From Devosia sp. Leaf420 (GTDB lineage: Bacteria > Pseudomonadota > Alphaproteobacteria > Rhizobiales > Devosiaceae): a DNA stretch of 64,000 nt. The notes below the pieces were generated by a model, which made no database searches, was not told the origin of the DNA, and was given only the letters and a program-made list of their open reading frames with translations. Of this stretch, positions 52,480 to 61,158 are shown piece by piece. Each line of letters opens with the position of its first letter. The first letter of the stretch is position 1. Both the position numbers and the translations under genes were made by a program. The stretch spans positions 125,221 through 189,220 of the forward strand of contig NZ_LMQU01000001.1 of the NCBI RefSeq assembly GCF_001425445.1, given 5' to 3'.

Positions 52480-52525
52480 TGTCAATTCCATGTGGAATAT
52501 TGTATTCCATCAATGGATTGTTCCA
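52480..52525. promoter_or_regulatory. murQ promoter and predicted MurR operator
   Basis: On the minus strand a perfect -35 TTGACA (52480-52485) is followed by 17 nt and a -10-like TAGCCT. Next to and upstream of it lies a run of TTCCA/TGGAA half-sites: ATTCCA-TG-TGGAAT (52485-52498), then a perfect palindrome TGGAATATTGTATTCCA (52493-52509). An imperfect ATTCCAT-CA-ATGGATT and a further TTCCA follow to 52525. It lies midway between the divergent murQ and murR genes, so a MurR-type regulator can control both. Confidence 0.75.
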
Positions 52526-52634
52526 CAGGCTGGCAGCGCGATAAGCCGCTGCAATGCCAGTTGCATTTTGAAACGTCTCGGCTTTAGTCCTCCCCGGCGG
52601 GGACCAGGGTCGGCGCCGGTTCGAGGGAAGTCGC

Positions 52635-53486
52635 ATGTCTGTTCTCAAAGTGTTGAGCGCCCAACTCGACAGCATGACCCAGGCCGATCGGCAGATCGCG
52701 CAGTTCATCATCGAAAACCCCGAAAAGATGCTGACGCTCTCCTCCGCAGCGCTGGCGGAAGCGACGGGGCGCAGTCAATCGAGCGTCGTCAAGTTTAGCC
52801 AGAAACTTGGCTATGGCGGCTATCAGCAGCTCAAGCTTGCTGTGAACAAAGCCAAGGCCATGGAGTGGCACACGCCGGGTGGCGTCATCCACGGCACGAT
52901 CGAGGCGGCCGACAGCTACGTCACCATTTTGCAGAAGCTGATCGGCTCGAAACTGCTTTCGATGCGCGAAACGCTGGCGGCCAACAACGAGAAAACCATC
53001 GATTCCGCACATGAAGCCCTGGTCAGCGCCCGAAAGATCCAGCTTGCCGGGGTCGGCGCATCCTCTCTGGTTGCCAAGGATTTTTCCTATAAACTGCTGA
53101 AATTAGGCCGGATCGCGCTGATCGACAGCGATAGCCATATTCAGATTTCCAATGCTTCGGCGCTGAATGAAGCGGATGTCTTGCTGGCGCTCTCTTATTC
53201 CGGCCGCAGCATGGAAACCCTGCGCATTGCCGAGATTGCCAAGCAACGCGGCGCGAAAGTCATTTCCATGACAGGGCTGCAGCCCAATCCCCTGCTCGAC
53301 CTTGCCGACATTCATCTCTTCACCGTCGCCGACGAAGAACGCGTCCGCTCTTCCGCCATCACCTCGCGTGACGCGCAGCTCATGCTGATGGACATGCTGT
53401 TCATCCTGATGGTGCGGCAGCAGACCGACGCTCACGACTTCATCCATAATTCCGAAAACGCGGTCACCGTGCTCAAGGTCCGCTGA
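52635..53486 (+). CDS. murR: MurR/RpiR-family transcriptional regulator
   Basis: Encodes 283 residues. The N-terminal HTH domain (about 1-77; ALAEATGRSQSSVVKFSQKL is the recognition region) is followed by a SIS sugar-phosphate-binding domain (about 120-260; LALSYSGRSMETL). It is predicted to sense a sugar phosphate such as MurNAc-6-P or GlcNAc-6-P and to repress the flanking genes. GAGGGAAG precedes the ATG. Its divergence from murQ mirrors the E. coli murQ/murR arrangement. The symbol is by context and family; the ligand is unproven. Confidence 0.85.
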   Translation: MSVLKVLSAQLDSMTQADRQIAQFIIENPEKMLTLSSAALAEATGRSQSSVVKFSQKLGYGGYQQLKLAVNKAKAMEWHTPGGVIHGTIEAADSYVTILQKLIGSKLLSMRETLAANNEKTIDSAHEALVSARKIQLAGVGASSLVAKDFSYKLLKLGRIALIDSDSHIQISNASALNEADVLLALSYSGRSMETLRIAEIAKQRGAKVISMTGLQPNPLLDLADIHLFTVADEERVRSSAITSRDAQLMLMDMLFILMVRQQTDAHDFIHNSENAVTVLKVR

Positions 53487-53513
53487 CGGTTACGCTTCTG
53501 TAATCGGATATTC

Positions 53514-53547
53514 TTGACACGATCGATTTTAGGAATTTAGTATTCCT
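53514..53547 (+). promoter_or_regulatory. Promoter and second predicted MurR operator of sugar importer
   Basis: TTGACA (53514-53519), 18 nt, TAGTAT (53538-53543) form a good promoter in the murR-importer gap. Overlapping the -10 is the palindrome AGGAATTTAGTATTCCT (53531-53547). It has the same 6-5-6 layout and the same ATTCC/GGAAT core as the site upstream of murQ, so repression by the same regulator is likely. Confidence 0.75.
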
Positions 53548-53611
53548 CCCGACAGATCAGCAATGATCCTGTCAAGGATCTGCGTGGGGCGGATCGGGAT
53601 GGAGAGAATAC

Positions 53612-54676
53612 GTGGCCCAGCTGTCGCTTCGTGGCATCAAGAAGCGTTTTCGCGATACCGAAGTGCTGCATGGCATCGATCTCGAGATCGGCGACCGCGA
53701 ATTCGTCGTTTTTGTCGGCCCCTCGGGATGCGGCAAGTCCACGCTGCTGCGCCTGATCGCCGGCCTCGATCCCATCAGCGACGGCGAGTTCGTTCTCAAC
53801 GGCCACCGCATGAACGATGTCGCCCCGTCCCGGCGCGGTATCGCCATGGTGTTCCAGTCCTACGCGCTCTATCCGCATATGGACGTTTACGAAAACATGG
53901 CTTTTGGCGCCCGCCTCATGGGCCTCGACAAGCCCGAGGTCGAGCGCCGCATCGCCGAAGCGGCGCAGATGCTGCGGCTCGAGGCGCTCCTCAAGCGCAA
54001 GCCGCGCGAACTTTCCGGCGGCCAGCGCCAGCGCGTCGCCATCGGCCGCGCCTTGGTGCGCAAGCCCGACGTGTTTCTCCTCGATGAGCCGCTGTCCAAT
54101 CTCGATGCGGCGCTCCGCTCCGAAGTGCGGCTCGAAATCGCCAAGCTCCATCGCGAGATCGGCGGCACCATGATCTATGTGACGCATGATCAGGTGGAGG
54201 CCATGACCCTCGCCGACAAGATCGTCGTCATGAACAATGGCCGGATCGAACAGGTCGGCTCTCCCCGCGAACTCTACGAGACGCCCGCCAACACTTTTGT
54301 CGCGACCTTTATCGGCTCGCCGCGCATGGCCCTGGTGGATGTGACGCGCGATGGCGACCGGCTGGTCCTTGCAAATGGCGGCTCGATTTTGGTCGGCAAC
54401 ATGTCTGGCCCTGAAACCCTGAAGCTAGGGCTGCGGCCCGACACGGTCCAACTTGTTCGAGGCGCCAGCGCCGAAGGCTTTGCCGGTCGCGTCGAATATA
54501 CCGAATATCTCGGCGACAACGCCTATGTCTATGTGCGGCTCGCCGATGGCAAACTGCTGTCGGCCCGCACCGCCCCCAATGATCTTTATGCGCCCGACGA
54601 GGCCGTGACTGTCACGGTCGCGCCTGGGCCCGCGCATTATTTTTCTGCCGAGGATGGCCGACGGCTGACACCCTGA
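53612..54676 (+). CDS. Sugar-type ABC transporter ATPase (MalK/UgpC-like)
   Basis: Encodes 354 residues, GTG start at 53612 with GGAGAG upstream. Walker A GPSGCGKST is at 36-44, the signature is LSGGQRQR, and Walker B is VFLLDEPLSNLDA. A C-terminal TOBE/MalK regulatory domain (about 235-354) follows. It is the first gene of the sugar importer, directly downstream of the predicted operator. It may be shared with other sugar importers, as MsiK-type ATPases are. Confidence 0.93.
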   Translation: MAQLSLRGIKKRFRDTEVLHGIDLEIGDREFVVFVGPSGCGKSTLLRLIAGLDPISDGEFVLNGHRMNDVAPSRRGIAMVFQSYALYPHMDVYENMAFGARLMGLDKPEVERRIAEAAQMLRLEALLKRKPRELSGGQRQRVAIGRALVRKPDVFLLDEPLSNLDAALRSEVRLEIAKLHREIGGTMIYVTHDQVEAMTLADKIVVMNNGRIEQVGSPRELYETPANTFVATFIGSPRMALVDVTRDGDRLVLANGGSILVGNMSGPETLKLGLRPDTVQLVRGASAEGFAGRVEYTEYLGDNAYVYVRLADGKLLSARTAPNDLYAPDEAVTVTVAPGPAHYFSAEDGRRLTP

Positions 54677-54727
54677 TCCGGTTCGCCTGAGACATCTGCA
54701 AGACGTTTTCAAGGGAAGGGAATACAG

Positions 54728-55966
54728 ATGAAAACCATAGTGCGTGCCGGAACTCTACTCAGCGCCTTGCTCATTGCCGCCCCCGCCTTCGCCCAGGACC
54801 TGACATTCTGGAGCTGGCGCCAGGAAGACCGCGCTGCTTACGAGCAGTTCATCGACACATTCGAAGCGGCCAATCCGGGCATCACGGTCAAGTTCGAAAC
54901 GTTCGAGGCGACCAATTACAACACGATCCTTTCGACCGCCCTTGCGGGTGGAACGGGTCCGGACGTGATGATGGTGCGCGCCTATGGCGGGCTCGAAAAC
55001 GTCGCCGTCGCTGGCTATCTCGAAGAGCTGACGACTGAAAGCGTCCCGGCCCTTGCCAATTTCGCCGAACCGGCACTTGCCGCCGAAAGCGTGCGGGCCG
55101 ACGGCAAGATCTACGCTGTCCCATTCGCCAGCCAGACCCAGCTCGTCATCTACAATTCCAAGATCTTCGCTGATAACGGCATCGAAGAGCCCCAGACCTG
55201 GGACGACCTGATGGCTGCGAGCCAGAAGCTCAAGGACGCCGGCATCATCCCCTTTGCCAATGGGACCGCCACCGCCTGGCAGAATGAAACCGTGACCTTC
55301 GGGCTCGGTTCCTCGCTCATGGGCAAGGCCTTTTACGACGAGCTGATGGCCGGCACCGCGGACTTCACCGATGCCCGCTTCACTTCAGCTCTCGCCTCGG
55401 TCAACGAACTGGCGCAGGACTATTTCCCCGATGGCTTCATCGGCCTCGACTACCCCTCGGCCCAGCAACTCTTTTCGTCTGGCATGGCCGCCATGTTCGT
55501 TGGCGGCTCCTATGAGCTGGCAACCTTCAAGACACAGAACCGGGATATCGAAATGGGCGTCTTCGCCGCCCCCGGCAAGACTGCGGAGGACGCCAAGCTC
55601 GTCGGCCTCTATTTCGATGGTGGCTATGCAGTCAACGCCGCCTCGCCCAACAAGGAAGCGGCGATCACCTTCGTCAATTATCTGGCAAGCCCGGAATTCG
55701 GCCAGGCCTTTGCCAATACGCTCAACAACATCTCGACCATTCCGGGCGTCACCTTCGACAACCCGCTGCTGGCCGAAGTCAACGACCTCAACAAGTCCTC
55801 GATCCCCTACCTGATGCTCGCCCATTTCCGTTATGGCGAACCATCGGGCTCGGTGCTGATACAAGGTGAGATGCAGAAGCTGTTCTCGGGTGAAACCACG
55901 CCCGAAGCCATCGGCGAAGCGCTGACCACCGGACTTGCTGCCTGGTACGAGCCCTTCAAGAAATAA
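54728..55966 (+). CDS. Sugar ABC transporter substrate-binding protein (family 1)
   Basis: Encodes 412 residues with a signal peptide (about 1-22, ending AFAQ), so it is periplasmic. SBP_bac_1 features include LAGGTGPDVMMVRAYGG near the N-terminal lobe and GMAAMFVGGSYELA in the C-terminal lobe. The ligand is unknown. Context (nanE, amino-sugar kinase, murR) points to an amino sugar such as GlcNAc, ManNAc, MurNAc or a disaccharide. Confidence 0.92.
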   Translation: MKTIVRAGTLLSALLIAAPAFAQDLTFWSWRQEDRAAYEQFIDTFEAANPGITVKFETFEATNYNTILSTALAGGTGPDVMMVRAYGGLENVAVAGYLEELTTESVPALANFAEPALAAESVRADGKIYAVPFASQTQLVIYNSKIFADNGIEEPQTWDDLMAASQKLKDAGIIPFANGTATAWQNETVTFGLGSSLMGKAFYDELMAGTADFTDARFTSALASVNELAQDYFPDGFIGLDYPSAQQLFSSGMAAMFVGGSYELATFKTQNRDIEMGVFAAPGKTAEDAKLVGLYFDGGYAVNAASPNKEAAITFVNYLASPEFGQAFANTLNNISTIPGVTFDNPLLAEVNDLNKSSIPYLMLAHFRYGEPSGSVLIQGEMQKLFSGETTPEAIGEALTTGLAAWYEPFKK

Positions 55967-55986
55967 GGCGGCCCTCCCTCCGCCTC

Positions 55987-56010
55987 GGGGGTGGCCATAA
56001 GGTCACCCCC
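55987..56010 (+). repeat. Intercistronic hairpin after sugar-binding protein gene
   Basis: A 10-bp stem (one G-U pair) with loop ATAA: GGGGGTGGCC / GGTCACCCCC. It fills the gap between the binding protein and the first permease. This is the classic position for a structure that keeps binding-protein mRNA levels above those of the membrane components. Confidence 0.7.
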
Positions 56011-56033
56011 AATCCTACCTCAGCGAGCCTTTG

Positions 56034-56954
56034 ATGCCCCAATTTCGGATGACCGGCCGCGGACTTTGGATCACGGCACTGATCGTGCCGCCGCTGTGCT
56101 TCGTGGCGCTTTTCATCGTTTATCCGATCATCTCGGCCTTTGCTTATGCCTTCTTCGACTGGCAGGGATTGAAGCGCCTCGACTTCGTCGGCCTCGAGAA
56201 TTTTCATACGGTGCTGTTCGTCGAGCCCTATCGCAGCTGGACGCTCAACGCCTTCAAGAACAATATCATCGTCTTCTTCGCGCTCATGGTGCTGCAGAAC
56301 GGGCTCGGCTTCATCCTCGCCTATGCGCTCTGGCGCGAACTGCCCGGCGCGCGCTTCCACCGCATCGCCGTATTTCTGCCGGTGGTGCTCTCGACGATCA
56401 TCGTCGCCTATCTCTTCAAGCTCTTTTATCACCCGCTCTTTGGCCTGGTGAATATCAGCCTCAAAAGCATTGGCCTCAGCGAATGGGCCCAGCCCTGGCT
56501 CGGCCAATCCGGCACCGCCCTCTGGAGCATCATCGCAGCGCAGGCCTGGCACATGGTCGGCTTCCCGACCCTGGTGTTCCTCGCCGGCATGCAGCGGATT
56601 CCCAGCGAAATTCTCGATGCCGTGCGCATGGAAACCGAGAGCGAATGGGTCAAGATCACCAAGATCGTCTGGCCGCTGGTCGCCCCGAGCGCCACGATCG
56701 TGTTCACGCTGCTCTTCGTCGGCGCCTTCAACTGGTTTGAGCTGCCCTATATCATGGGCGGCCTCGATGGCTCGCCGTTCGGTTCGACCGACGTGCTGGG
56801 GCTCTATTTTTACCGCACTGCCTTTGGCAATGTCTCTTCCGGCCAACAAGACTTCGGCCTGGGTTCTGCGCTGGCCGTCCTCATCTTCATCTTCATCGCG
56901 GCCATTGCCGCTGTCATCACCACCCGCCTGCGCGCCCGGGAAATTCAGCTATGA
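56034..56954 (+). CDS. Sugar ABC transporter permease (MalF/UgpA-like)
   Basis: Encodes 306 residues from the ATG at 56034; the TTG just before it is less likely. Six helices are seen. The EAA coupling loop is DAVRMETESEWVKITKIVWP with LVAPS following. It overlaps the next permease gene by 4 nt. Confidence 0.93.
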   Translation: MPQFRMTGRGLWITALIVPPLCFVALFIVYPIISAFAYAFFDWQGLKRLDFVGLENFHTVLFVEPYRSWTLNAFKNNIIVFFALMVLQNGLGFILAYALWRELPGARFHRIAVFLPVVLSTIIVAYLFKLFYHPLFGLVNISLKSIGLSEWAQPWLGQSGTALWSIIAAQAWHMVGFPTLVFLAGMQRIPSEILDAVRMETESEWVKITKIVWPLVAPSATIVFTLLFVGAFNWFELPYIMGGLDGSPFGSTDVLGLYFYRTAFGNVSSGQQDFGLGSALAVLIFIFIAAIAAVITTRLRAREIQL

Positions 56955-57814
56955 GCGTGACGACGACCAACTACTATGATCGCAAGGGCATTCTCGGCAC
57001 GCTTGGCCGCGATGGCCTTTTGCAGATCATCCTTATCGCCAACACCATCCTGATGCTGGCGCCGATCGTCATCATGGTGTTCTCGGCCTTCAAGACCACA
57101 CCGCAGATTTTTCAGTCGCCGTTTGGCATTCCCGATTTCACCCAGGTCCAGAACTTCATCAAGATCTGGTCGGAAACCAACTTCCTGCGCTACCTGCTCA
57201 ATTCCTTCGTGGTTACCGGCGCATCGATGGTGCTGATCCTGACGCTAGGCACCATGGCCGCCTATGCCATCGGCCGCTATGCCTTTACCGGCGCCAACTT
57301 CATCCTGATGTTTTTCCTGGCCGGGCTAACCCTGCCGTTAAAACTCGCCATCATCCCGCTCTTCATGCTGATGCGAGACCTGTCGATCCTCAATAATCAA
57401 CTGAGCCTCATCTTCGTCTATACCGCCATGGGCCTGCCCTCGACGGTCTTCATCATGACCGGCTTCATCCGCACCCTGCCCAATGAACTTGAGGACGCCG
57501 CTCGCATGGACGGCGCTTCGGAAGCGCGCATCATGTGGTCGATCATGCTGCCGCTGGTGCGCCCGGCTATGGTCATCGCCGGTATCCAGAATATCGTGCC
57601 GATCTGGAACGACTTCTTTTTCCCCTTGGTCTTTATCCAGAACGACAGTTTGAAAACCCTGCCCCAAGGCCTCACCACGTTCATGGGCGAATACACGACC
57701 GACTGGGGCGTGCTGTTCTCGGGCCTAACGCTTTCGGCCGCGCCGATCATCATCATCTACATCGTCCTGTCCCGCCAGTTCATTGCGGGCATGACATCGG
57801 GCGCCATCAAATGA
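56951..57814 (+). CDS. Sugar ABC transporter permease (MalG/UgpE-like)
   Basis: Encodes 287 residues and six helices. The EAA loop is ELEDAARMDGASEARIMWSI followed by MLPLVRPAM. The C-terminus RQFIAGMTSGAIK is typical of this subfamily. The start overlaps the previous gene (ATGA) and the end overlaps nanE, so the unit is tightly coupled. Confidence 0.93.
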   Translation: MSVTTTNYYDRKGILGTLGRDGLLQIILIANTILMLAPIVIMVFSAFKTTPQIFQSPFGIPDFTQVQNFIKIWSETNFLRYLLNSFVVTGASMVLILTLGTMAAYAIGRYAFTGANFILMFFLAGLTLPLKLAIIPLFMLMRDLSILNNQLSLIFVYTAMGLPSTVFIMTGFIRTLPNELEDAARMDGASEARIMWSIMLPLVRPAMVIAGIQNIVPIWNDFFFPLVFIQNDSLKTLPQGLTTFMGEYTTDWGVLFSGLTLSAAPIIIIYIVLSRQFIAGMTSGAIK

Positions 57815-58476
57815 TGCTGCAGAAGGGACTGGTCGTCTCCTGCCAGGCGCGTGCGGACAATCCCCTGCATGGGGCTCAATTCATGGGCGCTATGGCGCTT
57901 GCCGCACGCGATGGTGGCGCTGTCGCCATCCGTGCCAATGGTCCGGACGACATTGCGGTGGTCACCAAAGCCGGCCTGCCTGTGATCGGGATACACAAGG
58001 TCTTCTCGGAACATCACCCGGTCTACATCACGCCCGATTTTCAAACCGCAGCCGCTATTGTCGAAGCCGGAGCCAATATTGTTGCACTCGATTGCACTGA
58101 GCGGCCACGCGATGGCGAGCATCCGAGCGTCATGATCCGTCGCATCAAGGCGGAGCTGGGCGCTGAGGTCTTTGCCGATATTTCGACGGTGGAAGAAGGA
58201 CTGAAAGCCGCTGACTGGGGCGCCGATTACGTCGCCACCACGCTTTCCGGCTATACCGAGGCCACCATGCCCAAACCAAGCGAACCGGACCTAAGATTGC
58301 TGGAAAATCTTGCTGCGCGCCTCACGGTGCCAGTTGTGGCCGAGGGTCGCTACAATACGCCCGATCTCGTGCGCCAGGCCTTTTCGGCGGGCGCGCATGC
58401 GGTGGTTGTTGGCACCATGATCACAAATCCCCGGGAAATCACGCGCAGTTTCGTGCAGCAGGGCGTGCCACGGTGA
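57811..58476 (+). CDS. nanE: N-acylmannosamine-6-phosphate 2-epimerase (NanE-like)
   Basis: TIM-barrel epimerase of 221 residues converting ManNAc-6-P to GlcNAc-6-P. The start is at 57811 (ATGATG overlap with the permease stop). NanE landmarks are LVVSCQARADNPLHG, GLPVIGIHK with the catalytic-region Lys, VALDCTERPR, and VPVVAEGRYNTPD with the conserved Glu. There are no other sialic-acid genes (nanA, nanK) in the window, so it may serve free ManNAc or an amino-sugar salvage role. Confidence 0.88.
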   Translation: MMLQKGLVVSCQARADNPLHGAQFMGAMALAARDGGAVAIRANGPDDIAVVTKAGLPVIGIHKVFSEHHPVYITPDFQTAAAIVEAGANIVALDCTERPRDGEHPSVMIRRIKAELGAEVFADISTVEEGLKAADWGADYVATTLSGYTEATMPKPSEPDLRLLENLAARLTVPVVAEGRYNTPDLVRQAFSAGAHAVVVGTMITNPREITRSFVQQGVPR

Positions 58477-59408
58477 GAGAGACCTATCTCGGCCTTGATG
58501 TCGGCGGCACGGCAAGCCGATGGGTGGCCTGCGATAAGGCTGGGCAGGTGGTTGCGCGCGGCAGCGTCAATGGCGCCACCGCCCATGTTTTCAATCCGGC
58601 CGAGCGAGAGCGCCTCGGCACAGCCTTGGCGGAGGTCGGAAACGCGCTCGCCGCTGAAAACCTTCAGCCGATCGGGCTCGTGGGGGGCCTAACCGGCTTT
58701 GGAGCGGTCGCCACAGGGGAAGTCCAAGGCCTCATCAATCACGCGCTTGGGCTGAGGCCGGAGCAAATCCTCCTGACCGACGACATCGTCCTTGCCTTTG
58801 CGGCGCATTTCCAGCCGGGGCAAGGGCATCTGGTGTCCGCCGGAACCGGGTCTATCGGCGTTCACGTCGCGGCCGATGGCAGCATGACGCGGGTCGGCGG
58901 CAGAGGCATCCTCATCGATGATGCCGGCTCTGGCAGTTGGATTGCCCTGCATGCCCTCGACATCATCTACCGGACCCTTGATCGCACCGGTTCGTTTGCC
59001 GAGGTTCAAGCCTTGGCAGACGCGCTCTTTGCTCTGGTCGAGGGCATCGAATGGCATCATGTCCGCAAATATGTCTATGGCGGCGATCGTGGCCGCGTTG
59101 GCGCGCTGGCTGTCGGCGTGGCCCAGGCAGCGGAAGCTGGCGACGCGACGGCCCTCGCTATCCTCACGCAGGCTGGCGCCCATCTGGCGGAACTGGCTCA
59201 GGCCCTGCAAACCAGGGTTGGAGAACGGCCCGTCGCCTTCATCGGCGGTGTCTTAAAGCTTCACCCAGCGATCGGCGCTGAAATCAGAAAGCAGTTGGCC
59301 GGCATCACGGTCTCGGAACCAGCCACGGACACCGCTCTCGCTGCCGCACAACTCCAAAGTAACGAGACCGGGCGTCTTTGGCGGCCCATCCTCTCGCACA
59401 ACGCCTGA
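58473..59408 (+). CDS. BadF/BadG-type ATPase, probable amino-sugar kinase
   Basis: Encodes 311 residues, GTG start overlapping the nanE stop. ASKHA-fold phosphate motifs GLDVGGTASRWV (residues 7-18) and SAGTGSIGV are present, and DDAGSGSWIA is typical of N-acetylglucosamine kinases of the BadF group. Members phosphorylate GlcNAc, and clostridial MurK of this group also MurNAc. It probably phosphorylates the sugar brought in by the adjacent importer, feeding NanE or MurQ. Confidence 0.85.
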   Translation: MRETYLGLDVGGTASRWVACDKAGQVVARGSVNGATAHVFNPAERERLGTALAEVGNALAAENLQPIGLVGGLTGFGAVATGEVQGLINHALGLRPEQILLTDDIVLAFAAHFQPGQGHLVSAGTGSIGVHVAADGSMTRVGGRGILIDDAGSGSWIALHALDIIYRTLDRTGSFAEVQALADALFALVEGIEWHHVRKYVYGGDRGRVGALAVGVAQAAEAGDATALAILTQAGAHLAELAQALQTRVGERPVAFIGGVLKLHPAIGAEIRKQLAGITVSEPATDTALAAAQLQSNETGRLWRPILSHNA

Positions 59409-59439
59409 GCATTGCGCGAGAGAGATTTGGACGGCTACT

Positions 59440-59466
59440 GGCAGCGATGAGTTTTGTCTCGCTGCC
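59440..59466. terminator. Bidirectional hairpin between convergent operons
   Basis: GGCAGCGA and TCGCTGCC form a perfect 8-bp stem around an 11-nt loop, between the kinase (rightward) and phosphatase (leftward) stops. T-runs are weak on either side. Confidence 0.55.
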
Positions 59467-59486
59467 TCACCGGGAAGCCATTATTA

Positions 59487-60314
59487 TCAGGCGAACAGAA
59501 TATCCCGGATATGCGTCCAGCTTTCCGCATCGGTCGCGGTGAGCAAGAAGCCCTTGTTCTGAGCCGCGCTGTACGGTTCGCCACTTACGAACGCAGCATG
59601 GCCGCCCGCTTCGGCGTGGATCAGCACGCCGGCCGCGTGATCCCAGGGCATGACGCTCGCATTGAGGCAGAAGCTCATCGCCCCGGTCGCGAGCATGCGA
59701 TATTCCCAGGCCGAGCAGCCCCATGTCGTGGTGCGTGAGAAGCGCAGGACGCGCTGCGCAAGCTCTAGCTGTAGTTCAGGCGCGAACATATGGAGCGGCA
59801 CGAAACCGTTTAGGTCCGAAACGGGTCGGGGCTTGGCCACCGAAAGGCGGCTCGCCGCACCATCGGCGGCAACATGCCAGGCGCCCTGCCCCGGCCGGGC
59901 GACGATGAAATCGCCCAGCACCGGATAGTGGATGATGCCGGCAATGGTTTTACCTTCCTCGACAATGGCAAGGATCGACCCGAATGTTGGCGCGCCATGG
60001 GCAAAGTTCCAAGTACCATCGACAGGGTCGATAATGGCGACCAGCCCCGAGGCACCAATACCTTCAAGGACGGACCTATCCTCGGACACCGCCTCTTCAC
60101 CCACGACCACGACGCCCGGGAGCCGCTCCACGAGCAGCCGGTTCAGGGCATGTTCTGCGGAAATATCGGCATCGGTCACCAAGTCATCGGGCGCTGTTTT
60201 GGCGCGCATGCTATCTGAGGTAATCGCCTGAAATCGGGGCAAAATCTCTTGTTCCGCCACCGTCCGCATGTCGGCCATCAGGGTTTTGAGCAGATCATCG
60301 CTGATTTCGGTCAT
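59487..60314 (-). CDS. Inositol monophosphatase-family phosphatase
   Basis: Encodes 275 residues from the ATG at 60312-60314 (MTEISDDLLKTL), overlapping the upstream gene by 4 nt. Mg-dependent phosphatase motifs are GEEAV, IDPVDGTWNFAHG and the C-terminal WDHAAGVLIHAEAGG. Members hydrolyse inositol-1-P, histidinol-P or sugar phosphates. Linkage to two glycerophosphodiesterase genes suggests a polyol or inositol phosphate from phospholipid head groups. Confidence 0.9.
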   Translation of the reverse strand: MTEISDDLLKTLMADMRTVAEQEILPRFQAITSDSMRAKTAPDDLVTDADISAEHALNRLLVERLPGVVVVGEEAVSEDRSVLEGIGASGLVAIIDPVDGTWNFAHGAPTFGSILAIVEEGKTIAGIIHYPVLGDFIVARPGQGAWHVAADGAASRLSVAKPRPVSDLNGFVPLHMFAPELQLELAQRVLRFSRTTTWGCSAWEYRMLATGAMSFCLNASVMPWDHAAGVLIHAEAGGHAAFVSGEPYSAAQNKGFLLTATDAESWTHIRDILFA

Positions 60315-61135
60315 GCACGTTTCTCGATGTAAGCTTTCAATGCCGCCGGCTGGTCGGTCTGGATGGCGCTGATACCAGCATCGATCAACCGTCCCCAAAT
60401 TTTATCAGGGTCAGCCAGTGCGACGGTATCGGTCCACTCCCCGCTACTCGTCATATCGAGCGTGTTCTTCCAAAGCGCCATGCCCGCTGCCTCGAACGCC
60501 GCACGATTGCTCTCGATAGTCTCGATGTGATCGAAGCTGATTTCGCTCATGAAGGGTTTGATGCCGGACAGGAGCGCCAGCGTGTCACCGGTTCCGGTCT
60601 CGGTAAAGCGCGTCATGGCCAGAAACGGCACGCCGGAAATATCCTGCGCGTTGACCCAGTCGACGTGTTCTTGTGTGGTGACCGTGGTCTTGAGGTCCAC
60701 ATAGTCCGCAGCATTCATATCGCGCGCGCAGGCAGCCACTTCGGAAAATAGGCCTCGATCCTTCAAATCGAGATCGGCAAAGATATGCCCGCGGATGATT
60801 TCGAGCGCCTGCTTGAGGGTCGGCACGCGCTGGTCCGTCAGCGCCCGGCCGTCGCCACCATCATCGGCACGAAGCGCGATAGCCTGCAGCTCGGCGATCG
60901 TAAAAGTCTCGGCATCGCGATCAATCCCCGCCATGCGCAGCAATGTATCGTCGTGCATGAGGAACAATTCGCCATCAGCGCTCTTGCGCACATCGAGTTC
61001 GACGATGTCGACGCCGATCGCGATGGCATTCTCGATCGCCGCGAGGCTGTTTTCCGGCGCACCATGCCAGGCACCGCGATGGGCAACGATGGCGCAACGG
61101 CGCGTGGGATCGGCAATATAGTCTATGTAGGCCAT
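60311..61135 (-). CDS. Glycerophosphodiester phosphodiesterase family protein (copy 1)
   Basis: Encodes 274 residues from the ATG at 61133-61135 (MAYIDYIADPTRR). The catalytic GDPD signature is visible: VAHRGAWHGAPENS, VELDVRKSADGELFLMHDD (both active-site His and the metal-binding Glu/Asp). There is no signal peptide. It is 23 nt downstream of a paralogue sharing the same C-terminal region (WGRLIDAGISAIQTDQPAAL). Confidence 0.92.
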   Translation of the reverse strand: MAYIDYIADPTRRCAIVAHRGAWHGAPENSLAAIENAIAIGVDIVELDVRKSADGELFLMHDDTLLRMAGIDRDAETFTIAELQAIALRADDGGDGRALTDQRVPTLKQALEIIRGHIFADLDLKDRGLFSEVAACARDMNAADYVDLKTTVTTQEHVDWVNAQDISGVPFLAMTRFTETGTGDTLALLSGIKPFMSEISFDHIETIESNRAAFEAAGMALWKNTLDMTSSGEWTDTVALADPDKIWGRLIDAGISAIQTDQPAALKAYIEKRA

Positions 61136-61158
61136 TGGTCGTGCTTTCTTGGGAAATA

